Source: Reddybacter sp041622675
Lineage (GTDB): Bacteria > Pseudomonadota > Gammaproteobacteria > Pseudomonadales > Porticoccaceae
Assembly: GCA_041622675.1 (NCBI GenBank)
Contig: JBFJYH010000005.1
Span: forward strand, 1 to 64,000
Reading direction: 5' to 3'
DNA length: 64,000 bases
Below are positions 1 through 7,216 of the stretch, one piece after another (within the stretch, counting starts at the first letter, position 1; every line of letters starts with the position of its first letter). Position numbers and translations under genes: made by a program. The notes under the pieces are model-generated. The model made no database searches, had not been told where the DNA came from, and was given only the letters and a program-made list of their open reading frames with translations.

Positions 1-1611
1 CCGCGAAATGGCATTTTGCACGGGGTTTTCACAGTCGGGGTCTTCCATTTCACTGGCAATGGCACGCTCTAACTGGGTGACTAGAAACTGCACATTCTTC
101 ATGCGTTTTTCGGCCACCGCGCCACTGCTGGCGTTTTGGTGGAGCCAGCTCTCGTAATCGATATCGTCGATCATTTCGCGCACCGCTTTAATCGGGTCGT
201 CGCGCTCACAGTGCTCGCCAATTTTTTCCATCCAGTGCTTAAAGCGTTGGAGTTTTTCAAGGTGCTGGCCATTGAGTTCTGACTGTAGGCCGATTTCATC
301 AATTGCCGCAAACAGCGAGATTTCGCGGCGGTTGGCGTAGGTGCCAAGCTTTTCAAGGGTTGAGGGGCCAATTTGGCGGCGCGGGGTATTGATCACCCGC
401 AGTAGGGCATTGTTATCGTCCGGGTTCGCCAGCAGGCGCAGATAGGCCATGATGTCTTTAATCTCGGCCCGGGCATAGAAAGAAGTGCCGCCGCTGAGGT
501 GATAGGGAATGGTCTGGCTCTGTAGCTTTATCTCGAGCAGGCGGGCCTGATAATTACCTCGATAGAGCACGGCGAAATCTCGGTAAAAACAAGAGCGACG
601 GGCGTGGGTGGCAATAATATCGTTGACCACGCGCTCTAACTCGGCCTCTTCGTCACCGCAGCGAATCACGCGCAGGGGGTCGCCAAAGCCTAGGTCGCTC
701 CACAGGGCTTTTTCAAAAGTGTGAGGATTATTGGCGATCAGCGTGTTGGCGGCGCGCAAAATGCGGGCAGTGGAGCGGTAATTTTGTTCCAGCTTGACCA
801 CCTCCAGATGGGGGAAGTCGACCTGCAGCTGTTCAAGGTTTTCGGGCCGCGCACCCCGCCAGGCGTATATTGACTGATCATCATCACCGACCACGGTTAG
901 CGCCTGGCGCTCGCCCGCCAGCATTTTAACCAACTCGTACTGGGACATATTGGTGTCTTGGTACTCGTCCACCAGCAGATACTGAATACGTTTCTGCCAC
1001 TTGCCCAAGACCTCGGGGTGGTCGCGAAACAACTGCACTGGCAGCAGAATGAGGTCGTCAAAATCCACTGCATTGTAGGCTTTCAAGGCTTGCTGGTAGC
1101 GGTCGTAGAGCAGGGCCAGCGCCTGTTCGCCATCGCTCTCGGCGTGGGAGAGGGCGTGCTGGGGTGCTTGTAGCTCGTTCTTCCAGGTCGAGATTTGTTG
1201 CTGGGCGATGTTGACCAGATCGGGGTCGATCTCGGTTTTGGTAATCATCAACTCTTTGATGAGCGTGCGACTGTCTTCGGCATCAAAAATCGAAAAGCCA
1301 CTTTTATAACCCAGGTGGCCCAGCTCGCGGCGAATAATATTCAGCCCCAGGTTGTGAAAGGTCGAAATCGTCAAACCTCGCGCCGCCCGTCCCTTAACCA
1401 GCGTGCCGACCCGCGCCTTCATCTCCCGCGCCGCTTTATTGGTAAAGGTCACCGCCGCAATATGGCGGCCCGCCACTCCACACTTATCAATCAAATAAGC
1501 GATTTTGCGGGTAATTACACTTGTCTTGCCACTGCCGGCACCGGCCAGCACCAGCAAAGGCCCGTCGATATAGTGCACCGCTTTTTGTTGCTGGGGGTTG
1601 AGTGTCGACAA
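1..1611 (-). CDS. rep: ATP-dependent DNA helicase Rep (5' part, truncated by the window edge)
   Basis: This is a superfamily 1A DNA helicase (UvrD/Rep family), which unwinds DNA 3' to 5' and helps replication past obstacles. I read 537 uninterrupted codons, and the C-terminus lies beyond position 1. The N-terminus MSTLNPQQQKAV is typical of Rep. Walker A is GAGSGKT at residues 24-30, followed by TFTNKAAREM (motif Ia), VDEYQDTN (Walker B, motif II) and VGDDDQSIYAWRGA (motif III). I chose a TTG start at 1611-1609 because it places the Walker A where Rep proteins have it; the ribosome-binding site there is weak, so the start is uncertain. UvrD is the main alternative, but the N-terminus and motif III favour Rep. 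Confidence 0.93.
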   Translation of the reverse strand, partial: MSTLNPQQQKAVHYIDGPLLVLAGAGSGKTSVITRKIAYLIDKCGVAGRHIAAVTFTNKAAREMKARVGTLVKGRAARGLTISTFHNLGLNIIRRELGHLGYKSGFSIFDAEDSRTLIKELMITKTEIDPDLVNIAQQQISTWKNELQAPQHALSHAESDGEQALALLYDRYQQALKAYNAVDFDDLILLPVQLFRDHPEVLGKWQKRIQYLLVDEYQDTNMSQYELVKMLAGERQALTVVGDDDQSIYAWRGARPENLEQLQVDFPHLEVVKLEQNYRSTARILRAANTLIANNPHTFEKALWSDLGFGDPLRVIRCGDEEAELERVVNDIIATHARRSCFYRDFAVLYRGNYQARLLEIKLQSQTIPYHLSGGTSFYARAEIKDIMAYLRLLANPDDNNALLRVINTPRRQIGPSTLEKLGTYANRREISLFAAIDEIGLQSELNGQHLEKLQRFKHWMEKIGEHCERDDPIKAVREMIDDIDYESWLHQNASSGAVAEKRMKNVQFLVTQLERAIASEMEDPDCENPVQNAISR

Positions 1612-1917
1612 GGTAGGCCTGGCTGGAAATTTGGGGCGGGGGATTGTAACAGTTGCTTGTGGCTAATAGGCAGGTTAGAGCGGCTGAGCTATGGTGTTTT
1701 AGACTCTTAATTTCAGTCTGCTCCCAAATATATCCTGATTTAGATTCTGATGGGTAAAGGCTCGCTTTAGAAGGTGGCGGCGGGAATGGTGCCGCTCTCG
1801 GGTTTGGCTCGGACCAGATTCTCGACCTTTCCGGTCTCACCTTCTCCTGCCCTTCACAGCAGGTGCACTTCCTGTGCGCCACCCGCAGCGCAAATGCGTA
1901 CAATCTTGTTACTCAGT
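1612..1917. other. Intergenic stretch without a recognisable gene
   Basis: I see no convincing gene here. Short open frames exist on both strands but have no ribosome-binding site or family resemblance. The part from about 1770 is more GC-rich than the AT-rich DNA that follows 1980. It contains at 1773-1789 a partial match to the end of ssrA (GGTGGCGGCGGGAAT). This DNA would have lain just downstream of ssrA before the element at 1958-6825 inserted. Confidence 0.5.
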
Positions 1918-1961
1918 CCAATAACAAACCCCAAGCCTTTCGGCTTGAGGTTTGTTATTGG
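1918..1961 (-). terminator. Displaced original terminator of ssrA
   Basis: A near-perfect inverted repeat has 20-bp arms (1918-1937 and 1942-1961, one mismatch). On the minus strand its loop is GAAA, a stable tetraloop. It directly abuts the left copy of the ssrA 3' end (1958-1981). In the uninterrupted chromosome it would therefore follow the tmRNA 3' end, where a terminator is expected. It is now separated from the functional ssrA gene by the integrated element. The terminator role is inferred; the hairpin is seen directly. Confidence 0.7.
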
Positions 1962-1981
1962 TGGGGGCGGCGGGAACTGAA
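1958..1981. repeat. attL: Left attachment site (copy of the ssrA 3' end)
   Basis: These 24 bases match 6802-6825 at 22 of 24 positions, in direct orientation. On the minus strand they read as the tmRNA acceptor end CGCCCCCACCA plus part of the T arm. The acceptor segment CGCCCCC is a full Watson-Crick complement to the tmRNA 5' end GGGGGCG, so this copy probably descends in part from the original host gene. Confidence 0.82.
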
Positions 1982-2184
1982 ATATGGATATAAACTATTG
2001 AAATATATAGTGTTTACGTTTTTATGTTTCTCTAGTGTTACTTCTGGTGTTCCAATAGCCATACCTCAATAGATTATTTAGGGTTCAAGTGATAAGTGGA
2101 GAATCGAATTGGTTATGGTATTTTACATTTGCATATATAGGTAGCTGTTCAGTTTACTTTGTGGCGTGTGAATGAGGGTGTCAA

Positions 2185-2574
2185 GTGAGTCGAATGATTA
2201 TGAATAATGCCTTGCGGTTGCTTGGTGCCTTTTTTTTGTATTCATGTGTTTTTCTATTGGCTGCCTGTGCTGCTAAGCCCGTACAGAGAGACTTTGACTT
2301 AGTTGAGCTTGGTATGGTGAAAGAGGAATTGATAGCCGAAGTCGGGTTGCCTGATAGGCGGTATGCTGAGGGAACGCATATGTACTTTGTTTATCTTCAA
2401 GCAGAAAGCACTAGGCAGAAGTGGGCTAATGCCCTAGGGGCTTTTGGGGCGGGTGTCGATGGCCGGGGTCAGGATTTTACTGAAAAGTTGAATAAGCAGC
2501 GTGAGGGGGAAGCGTTTTTGGTTCGTTTCACTGAGGGCAAGGTGACTGGTTTTGGCCGTCGGTTGGATTTATAA
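2185..2574 (+). CDS. Small lipoprotein (possible SmpA/BamE-like fold), cargo of the element
   Basis: This 129-residue protein has a signal peptide with a lipobox LLAAC, so Cys28 would be lipidated. The mature part contains a phrase of the type LGMVKEELIAEVGLPDRR, reminiscent of the SmpA/OmlA (BamE-like) family, where GMT..EV...LG.P is typical. It starts at a GTG (2185) with GAGGGTG upstream; ATGs at codons 4 and 6 are alternatives. It is the only gene of the element on the plus strand and sits at the end opposite the integrase, the usual place for cargo. A role at the cell surface, such as superinfection exclusion, is a guess. The family assignment is tentative; the lipoprotein nature is well supported. 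Confidence 0.65.
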   Translation: MSRMIMNNALRLLGAFFLYSCVFLLAACAAKPVQRDFDLVELGMVKEELIAEVGLPDRRYAEGTHMYFVYLQAESTRQKWANALGAFGAGVDGRGQDFTEKLNKQREGEAFLVRFTEGKVTGFGRRLDL

Positions 2575-2590
2575 GAATAAATAAGTTTTG

Positions 2591-3187
2591 TTAGGATGGT
2601 GTGTTGAAGAAGTTTTTCATGTGAACTCCCCATAACATCTCAAGTTGCTCATATTTTTTATGTAACCTATTGAAGGTTTTCCAGTGTAAGCCTTTCTTTT
2701 TGCCGAACCCTTCGCCGTTTTCGTAATGTTCAAAGATGCGCTCACCTAGCTTGTGTTGCTGGTTGATTAGGGTGTCGATGCGTCCTTTGTTCTGTGAGGC
2801 GTAGGGTAGTTTGTAGCAATGTCGGCATAGGAACAATATGTGAACGCCATATAGGACGCCTACGCGTTTCTCACAACGAGGGCAGAGAAGCCAGAGCCTT
2901 TCACCTCCATAGTTACAGGGCGTGCGGTCATAGTGGATTAATTGCTTCACAGGTTGCCAGTCGTCGCCATATTCACGGTAGCGATAGTCAAGTTCTAAGC
3001 TGTCCCATCGGCTTGTGTAATTGATATGGCCTCTGTCTTCTCCACGGCAAGTCCAGCTTAGAGAACCGGAGTAGAAACAGTTTAAAGCGCCGATTCTCTT
3101 CAGGTGGCGAATATCAACTCGCCTAACTTCTTCGGCGGTTGTTTGTGTGTTCCAGCGATGCCTGTTGCCGCTACCTATGCCGCCCAT
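2591..3187 (-). CDS. Zinc-ribbon protein of integrative elements, function unknown
   Basis: The protein has 198 residues and begins MGGIGSGNRHRW, a beginning I recognise from proteins of unknown function common in phage satellites and genomic islands. It has a four-cysteine zinc ribbon made of CPRC (residues 102-105) and CRHC (121-124), followed by a basic, helical C-terminal part. It lies at the end of the minus-strand gene series, 59 bp after the Gp2-like gene. The family is recurrent next to Gp2/YfjJ-type genes, but no biochemical role is known to me. A DNA or RNA binding role is plausible from the zinc ribbon and basic charge. Confidence 0.7.
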   Translation of the reverse strand: MGGIGSGNRHRWNTQTTAEEVRRVDIRHLKRIGALNCFYSGSLSWTCRGEDRGHINYTSRWDSLELDYRYREYGDDWQPVKQLIHYDRTPCNYGGERLWLLCPRCEKRVGVLYGVHILFLCRHCYKLPYASQNKGRIDTLINQQHKLGERIFEHYENGEGFGKKKGLHWKTFNRLHKKYEQLEMLWGVHMKNFFNTPS

Positions 3188-3246
3188 ATTGAGCCTCCGA
3201 TCTTTTTCTCATAAATCATTAGGAAAGTTGAGTGTTTAATCTTCGT

Positions 3247-3819
3247 TTACTTGGTTGGCTTTACAGATTTTAGCCTGCTAGAGCCGTAGTCTTTTGTTTG
3301 TGCTGGCCTATAGTTACTACCTTTGCCCCTTGGTTTGGCTAGATAGCTTATCCAATACACTGTTTTTTGAATGCTAGTCTCATCTTCGCGGTGAAGGTTT
3401 TCATAGCCAGACCAATGCGGTGTGCCGTCGTAGTTATTCCATATTTCTTGAATCCATTTCTGAATGGTTACGGGGTGCCTAATCTTGTGGCCCTCCAGAA
3501 ACAGTACATAGTGGTAATGTTGTTTTTTAGATCTCTCAATTTCTCTGACCCAAGCAAAGCCTATTGTGCTTTTGTAGTGCCTTTTGATGCGCTTGAATAA
3601 GCGACGATTAAAATTAGTTATACAGCGGTTGTCATCTGTATAACCTGCTAGACGCAGATCGAACCGAAACATGAATACTTTGCTGTCTCGCTCAAGCATG
3701 ATGCTAAGTTGTGACAATAAGCATTTGAGAATGTCGATTCTTGATCCGCTTTTCCTACTGTTAATTCTCCAGCCTTTATTTGCATACCAATACCAATCGC
3801 TATGAATGATCTCTGACAT
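3247..3819 (-). CDS. Inovirus Gp2-type / YagK-YfjJ domain protein
   Basis: This 190-residue protein resembles the YagK/YfjJ C-terminal domain family (inovirus-type Gp2), found in filamentous phages, P4-like islands and cryptic prophages. Matching features are FRFDLRL near residues 51-57, a basic segment with R and K, an HYHYVLFLEGH motif at 101-111 and aromatic-rich W-containing helices after it. The His-x-His pair (101, 103) recalls the HUH motif of rolling-circle initiators, so a replication role is plausible but not shown. It is the most likely replication protein of the element. A short AT-rich gap of about 290 bp separates it from the upstream gene. Confidence 0.75.
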   Translation of the reverse strand: MSEIIHSDWYWYANKGWRINSRKSGSRIDILKCLLSQLSIMLERDSKVFMFRFDLRLAGYTDDNRCITNFNRRLFKRIKRHYKSTIGFAWVREIERSKKQHYHYVLFLEGHKIRHPVTIQKWIQEIWNNYDGTPHWSGYENLHREDETSIQKTVYWISYLAKPRGKGSNYRPAQTKDYGSSRLKSVKPTK

Positions 3820-4108
3820 AACTGCTTAGTAGCAGATAGATAGATATTATTAATTACCCAGTTCAATGTAAGTGAGTACTTATCTTGTAGAGCCTGTCTG
3901 TGTTGAGGGTCTGGTTTATATGGATTTCATTTTTTGGGGTAATAAACCGTGTTTAGTGGCCCAGCAGGCACCGTCGTTTAAAAACAATGGGTTATGTGTT
4001 TCGAGTCGCTAATTAAAAATATCCATGTACCTGCTATCCTCTGGTTTATGGTTGGCGGTACAGGTCGCCAAACTCGACCGCCAGCCTGTTTAATGAGACT
4101 GCCTTGGC

Positions 4109-4420
4109 TTATGCTTTGGCAGTTTTTTCTTTTCTGTATTGATCTTTCTGCTCTAAAGTCATGAAGATTTGATCCACTGGATAAGGTGGTGCTTCTCCTG
4201 TAAATGGGCATATAGCTACACCTCTGCATAATGTAAATGGCACGGGTTTCCGCTTCATTGTGGCTACTATGCTGTGTAGATTGTGGATGCCTGTGTATCT
4301 GCATATTCGAGTGTTTAGATTGAAGCCCTCGGCTATTGTTCTGGTGATATAAGTGAGTTGTGTTTCACTACTTTTTGGTTTGGGTAATCTAAATTCTTGG
4401 CATTTGTCGGCGTGTATCAT
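4109..4420 (-). CDS. Small protein coupled to alpA, function unknown
   Basis: The protein has 103 residues. Its ATG overlaps the stop codon of alpA (ATGA, 4417-4420), so translation is very likely coupled. The middle part (ITRTIAEGFNLNTRICRYTG, then IHNLHSIVATM) reads like a winged-helix or helix-turn-helix segment of the kind found in small element-borne proteins. I do not recognise a named family. The close coupling to AlpA suggests a role in control or excision of the element. Confidence 0.6.
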   Translation of the reverse strand: MIHADKCQEFRLPKPKSSETQLTYITRTIAEGFNLNTRICRYTGIHNLHSIVATMKRKPVPFTLCRGVAICPFTGEAPPYPVDQIFMTLEQKDQYRKEKTAKA

Positions 4421-4692
4421 TTCAGTACCTCCATAGTTTGTTGGCGCTGCTTAATTAAATTAGAGACGATGGTCTTAATTTCTTCCTTTGGTTTTCCTGC
4501 TACATAAGCAGCCAGAACTGCGTCTACTTCAGATGAAAGCCAGCCTACACATCGCTCACCTAATGATATTGGAGGGACAAATAGTTGGTTTTTTATACGG
4601 GACTGTAGAACAGAGCGGCTATAGCCAGACCTGTGTAAAACTTCAGGTCTCCGTTCAATATGGAAAGGTGGTTGGTGGGTTGTGTTAGCCAT
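4417..4692 (-). CDS. alpA: AlpA-family transcriptional regulator / excisionase
   Basis: This 91-residue protein has the MerR-like winged helix of AlpA: VLHRSGYSRSVLQSRIKNQLFVPPISLGERCVGWLSSEVDAVL spans residues about 18-60 (sequence given here only as position and pattern: LHRSGYSRS then a strand pair ending in GWLSSEVDAVL). AlpA proteins activate integrase or act as excision factors in P4-like elements. The gene has its own probable promoter upstream and ends in a 4-bp overlap with the next gene. Length and motif order are normal for the family. Confidence 0.88.
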   Translation of the reverse strand: MANTTHQPPFHIERRPEVLHRSGYSRSVLQSRIKNQLFVPPISLGERCVGWLSSEVDAVLAAYVAGKPKEEIKTIVSNLIKQRQQTMEVLK

Positions 4693-4727
4693 AAATAGAA
4701 CCTATTGGTTGCTTGATTTATAGCGAG

Positions 4728-4733
4728 ATTATA
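4728..4733 (-). promoter_or_regulatory. Probable -10 element of the alpA promoter
   Basis: A perfect TATAAT lies on the minus strand 36 bp upstream of the alpA start, in AT-rich DNA between alpA and the 204-residue gene. The -35 region is poor, so a regulated promoter is likely. Only the hexamer is seen; activity is inferred. Confidence 0.4.
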
Positions 4734-4776
4734 TTTAAGACAGGGTGGCATCTAGGACAAACTGCGCGGCAAAAAA

Positions 4777-5391
4777 TTAAGTTTGTCTCCTTATATTTTT
4801 GTACCATGTAGAACGAATTATATTTTTATAGATTTTGTCTAGGGATTCCTCTTCCATGATTGTTGCTATGTAGGTAACAAATTTGCTGCTTGCTGAGTTT
4901 ATTTCTGGCCTTGCTATAGAGTTGGGCCACGCTACGGATAGTGCGTCAATTACCTTTTCCATATATCCGGCGCCAAAGTGAACCTTAAGATCTTGAGCCA
5001 AGAAAGATGCTTCATCTCGTATAATATCTGCGGATTTTCTTGCCGATATAGAATCCCAGCAAGTGGCAGGGTTATCAAAAATCATAAAAGAATCGCTTAG
5101 ATAGGATTTACCAAGCTCCTTCCCTAGATGACTGTCAATATGACAAGTTAAGGTGTCATCGAGGCGTCTCAATAGTTTGCTTAGTTGGTTTGATGATTTC
5201 GCGATTTCCTCTAATAGTTTTGCTTTTTCGATGGCGACAACTTTTCGCGTGCCTTTGGGTGGCAAGAAAGATTCTTCCATTTGGTATTCGATATCAAAGA
5301 AAAGATTGTTGGCAGCCTCAGAGCCATTTTTTATCTCAAAAAGTTTACAGAGTGTTAATTTCTGACTCTCTGATAATGTAAAAGTACTCAT
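4777..5391 (-). CDS. Protein of unknown function directly after the integrase gene
   Basis: The 204-residue protein is mostly helical and soluble, with no signal peptide or membrane segment. I do not recognise a domain. Its ATG (5391-5389) follows the integrase stop codon with no gap, so it is probably translated by coupling with the integrase. The sequence is AT-rich compared with the chromosomal genes. Element genes in this position are sometimes regulators or accessory defence genes, but nothing in the sequence says which. Confidence 0.6.
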   Translation of the reverse strand: MSTFTLSESQKLTLCKLFEIKNGSEAANNLFFDIEYQMEESFLPPKGTRKVVAIEKAKLLEEIAKSSNQLSKLLRRLDDTLTCHIDSHLGKELGKSYLSDSFMIFDNPATCWDSISARKSADIIRDEASFLAQDLKVHFGAGYMEKVIDALSVAWPNSIARPEINSASSKFVTYIATIMEEESLDKIYKNIIRSTWYKNIRRQT

Positions 5392-6636
5392 CTAGATTAT
5401 AGCTCTGAGTGTTGTCGTACCGATTGCGGGCTTGAAATCGCCTTTAGTAGATTTGTCGATATGCTCAGACCACCAATTCAACATTACCCGGCGGCGCTCC
5501 AGATATTCGGCTCGGTTGTAGGCGCGGCGTACTTCGTTTCTATCTAAATGGGCAAGGGCTGCTTCAATCACATCGGGATCAAAGCCTTGCTCGTTAAGGG
5601 TTGTGCTGGCGAGGGCGCGCAGGCCGTGGGCGACAGTACGGCCACCAAAGCCCATGCGCTTTAAGGCCATATTGGCAGTCTGCTCGTTTATCGATTGGGT
5701 GTAGTTTCTGTCCCCGGTGAACACATATTCCCTATGGCTGCTGATTGGGCGCATGGCTTCGAGTATTTCCAGTGCTTGCCGGGTTAGCGGGACGGTGTGG
5801 GGTCGGCCCTTTTTCATTCGCTCGGCGGGGATAGTCCATTGGGCGGAATCAAAGTCGATTTCATCCCAGCGGGTTCCGGCGGCTTCGCTGGGGCGGCTCA
5901 TTGTATGGAGCTGCCATTCAATCAGTCTGCGGGTGGTGCGCTTAATACTGGCCTCTCTGATAGTTGTCATTAATTCTGGCAGCTCAGCCGGTTTAAGGGC
6001 TGGCATGTGGCGCTTTTCAGGTGATTGGAAAGCTTTTTTTATGCCTGACAAGGGGTTCGCTTCTAATAGCCCTGTGTTGACCGCATAGGTCATAACTTCA
6101 TTGAGGCGCTGGCACAGGCGCCTGATGGTCTCCAGATTACCCTTGGCGGCGATAGGCTTAATGGCTTCAATGGTTTTGGGGGCCGTTAGCTTATGGATTG
6201 GTAGCTTGCCCAAGGTTGGGAACACATGGAGCTGAAGAGAGCGCCAAATATCTTCGGCATAGTTGGGGGTGACTTCGGTCTGTTTTACGCCAAACCAGTT
6301 GGCGGCCACATGCTCAAGTGTGTTGCTGTGCGCTTCTTGATTCTGGGATTTCTCTCTGTCGCGCTGTTCTTTCGGGTCTATGTCCTTTGCTAGAAGCTCT
6401 CTGGCGCTGTCACGCTTCTTTCTGGCCTCTGCAAGGGTAAGGTCAGGGTAAAGGCCAAAGCTGATATTTGCCCGTCTCTTGGTGTATGGGCGACTGTAGT
6501 TGAATACCCATAGCTTGGAGCCGTTCGGCTTTATTCGGAGGGCCAGGCCACCACCGTCGGCAAGGTTATATTCCTTGTTTTTGGCGCGTGCCTGCTTTAC
6601 TTCGGTATTGGTTAAGGGGCGGGTGGTTCGGGCCAT
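5392..6636 (-). CDS. int: P4-type tyrosine integrase
   Basis: This 414-residue integrase has the N-terminal DUF4102 arm-binding domain (LADGGGLALRIKPNGSK and then a RRANISFGLYPDLTLAEAR pattern), a core-binding domain at about 100-200 and a C-terminal catalytic domain. Catalytic residues are visible: Arg in MSRPSEAAG, the HGLR box, His in LAHLD and the nucleophile Tyr in AEYLERRRVM. It lies 166 bp from the ssrA 3' end, which it uses as attachment site. It appears intact, so the element may still be mobile if an excision factor (AlpA) works. Heptamer repeats upstream probably control it. Confidence 0.95.
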   Translation of the reverse strand: MARTTRPLTNTEVKQARAKNKEYNLADGGGLALRIKPNGSKLWVFNYSRPYTKRRANISFGLYPDLTLAEARKKRDSARELLAKDIDPKEQRDREKSQNQEAHSNTLEHVAANWFGVKQTEVTPNYAEDIWRSLQLHVFPTLGKLPIHKLTAPKTIEAIKPIAAKGNLETIRRLCQRLNEVMTYAVNTGLLEANPLSGIKKAFQSPEKRHMPALKPAELPELMTTIREASIKRTTRRLIEWQLHTMSRPSEAAGTRWDEIDFDSAQWTIPAERMKKGRPHTVPLTRQALEILEAMRPISSHREYVFTGDRNYTQSINEQTANMALKRMGFGGRTVAHGLRALASTTLNEQGFDPDVIEAALAHLDRNEVRRAYNRAEYLERRRVMLNWWSEHIDKSTKGDFKPAIGTTTLRAII

Positions 6637-6639
6637 TGT

Positions 6640-6708
6640 TGTAACGCTGATCCTTGTAACATTGGGTTGGTGTTACATCGAGTGTTACATTAAAGGCGGG
6701 ATGTTACA
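6640..6708. repeat. TGTTACA heptamer cluster upstream of the integrase
   Basis: Three direct copies of TGTTACA (6671-6677, 6683-6689, 6702-6708) and two inverted copies reading TGTAAC (6640-6645, 6655-6660) lie between the integrase start and its attachment site. The position and mixed orientation suit arm-type integrase sites or regulator (AlpA or integrase) operators that overlap the integrase promoter. The repeats are seen; the binding protein is inferred. Confidence 0.6.
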
Positions 6709-6732
6709 AACGGTCTTGGTGTCTTATAGGTG

Positions 6733-6769
6733 CAAAAAAGCCCGCAGTCACTAAGTGGTGCGGGCTTTC
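6733..6769 (-). terminator. Rho-independent terminator after ssrA, supplied by the element
   Basis: On the minus strand AGCCCGCA (6766-6759) pairs with TGCGGGCT (6746-6739) and is followed by a run of six T. It lies about 35 bases downstream of the tmRNA 3' end but inside the element, so the element replaces the original ssrA terminator. Confidence 0.8.
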
Positions 6770-6801
6770 ATGGTCTTCTTGGGTTATATTGAAACCCTTT
6801 T

Positions 6802-6825
6802 TTGGTGGAGGCGGCGGGAATTGAA
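6802..6825. repeat. attR: Right attachment site (3' end of functional ssrA)
   Basis: This direct repeat of 1958-1981 (22/24) includes the CCA end, acceptor strand and part of the T arm of the working tmRNA gene. Compared with the left copy the acceptor has one T that makes a G-U pair with the 5' strand, and the T loop reads TTCAATT as expected. Confidence 0.82.
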
Positions 6826-7216
6826 CCCGCGTCCGTCAGTCCGCTGCTATCGGCTCTACATGCTTAGTTCGGTCTATTATATTTAACCTCTCACTGCCCG
6901 GCCGGCAGGGCATGTGAAATGGCGATTCTGGTTTAGGTTTTAGCGAGTCACCCCCAGACGTGGGTCATCGCGATCTTATGAGTTATGACACCTGAGTGCT
7001 TCGCCGCTGCTTTAGGTTTTGAGGCCCTGGGCAGATGAAGCGCTGGACGCATAAGCACGGCTCCAGTCAGATGGCGCTCTACTGGTGTTTAAGCAGCGAG
7101 TGCGTAGTTGTCGTCGTTGGCAACTATAAGGTTTGCGACTTTGGATTAACGAGATTGGTCACCATCTCGGCATGCACCTCAAGTTTTGTAACCGGCGTCG
7201 AATCCAAAACGCCCCC
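6803..7216 (-). ncRNA. ssrA: tmRNA
   Basis: tmRNA rescues stalled ribosomes together with SmpB. The 5' end GGGGGCG (from 7216) pairs with CGCCTCC before the encoded ACCA end at 6803, giving the 7-bp acceptor stem. The conserved block GGATTCGACGCCGG follows the 5' end, and the T arm GCGGGTTCAATTCCCGC lies near the 3' end. The tag-coding part (7121-7089 on the minus strand) encodes ANDDNYALAA and then TAA, a normal gammaproteobacterial degradation tag. The gene is about 414 nt including CCA and lies downstream of smpB on the same strand. Its last 24 bases are shared with the integrated element, which has rebuilt a functional end. Confidence 0.97.

Larger units (their letters stand above)
1958..6825. 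mobile_element. Compact integrative element (satellite-like) in ssrA
   Basis: The element is bounded by a 24-bp direct repeat of the ssrA 3' end and has its integrase next to the ssrA end, as is usual for P4-type integrases that use tRNA or tmRNA genes. From the integrase inward it carries an unknown gene, an AlpA regulator, a small coupled gene, a Gp2/YfjJ-like protein, a zinc-ribbon protein and, on the opposite strand, a small lipoprotein. No capsid, portal, terminase, conjugation or relaxase gene is visible. It therefore looks like a phage satellite or a cryptic element that would need a helper. The genes are more AT-rich and use different codons from the flanking core genes. Confidence 0.85.

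Noticed and set aside
1487..1903. Open frame of 138 codons on the minus strand near the rep start
   Set aside because: It overlaps the 5' end of rep in another frame, has a proline- and arginine-rich composition typical of spurious frames and no ribosome-binding site.
3978..4304. Alternative frame overlapping the small alpA-coupled gene
   Set aside because: The frame at 4109-4420 overlaps the alpA stop in the manner of a coupled gene and reads more like a protein; the alternative has neither property.
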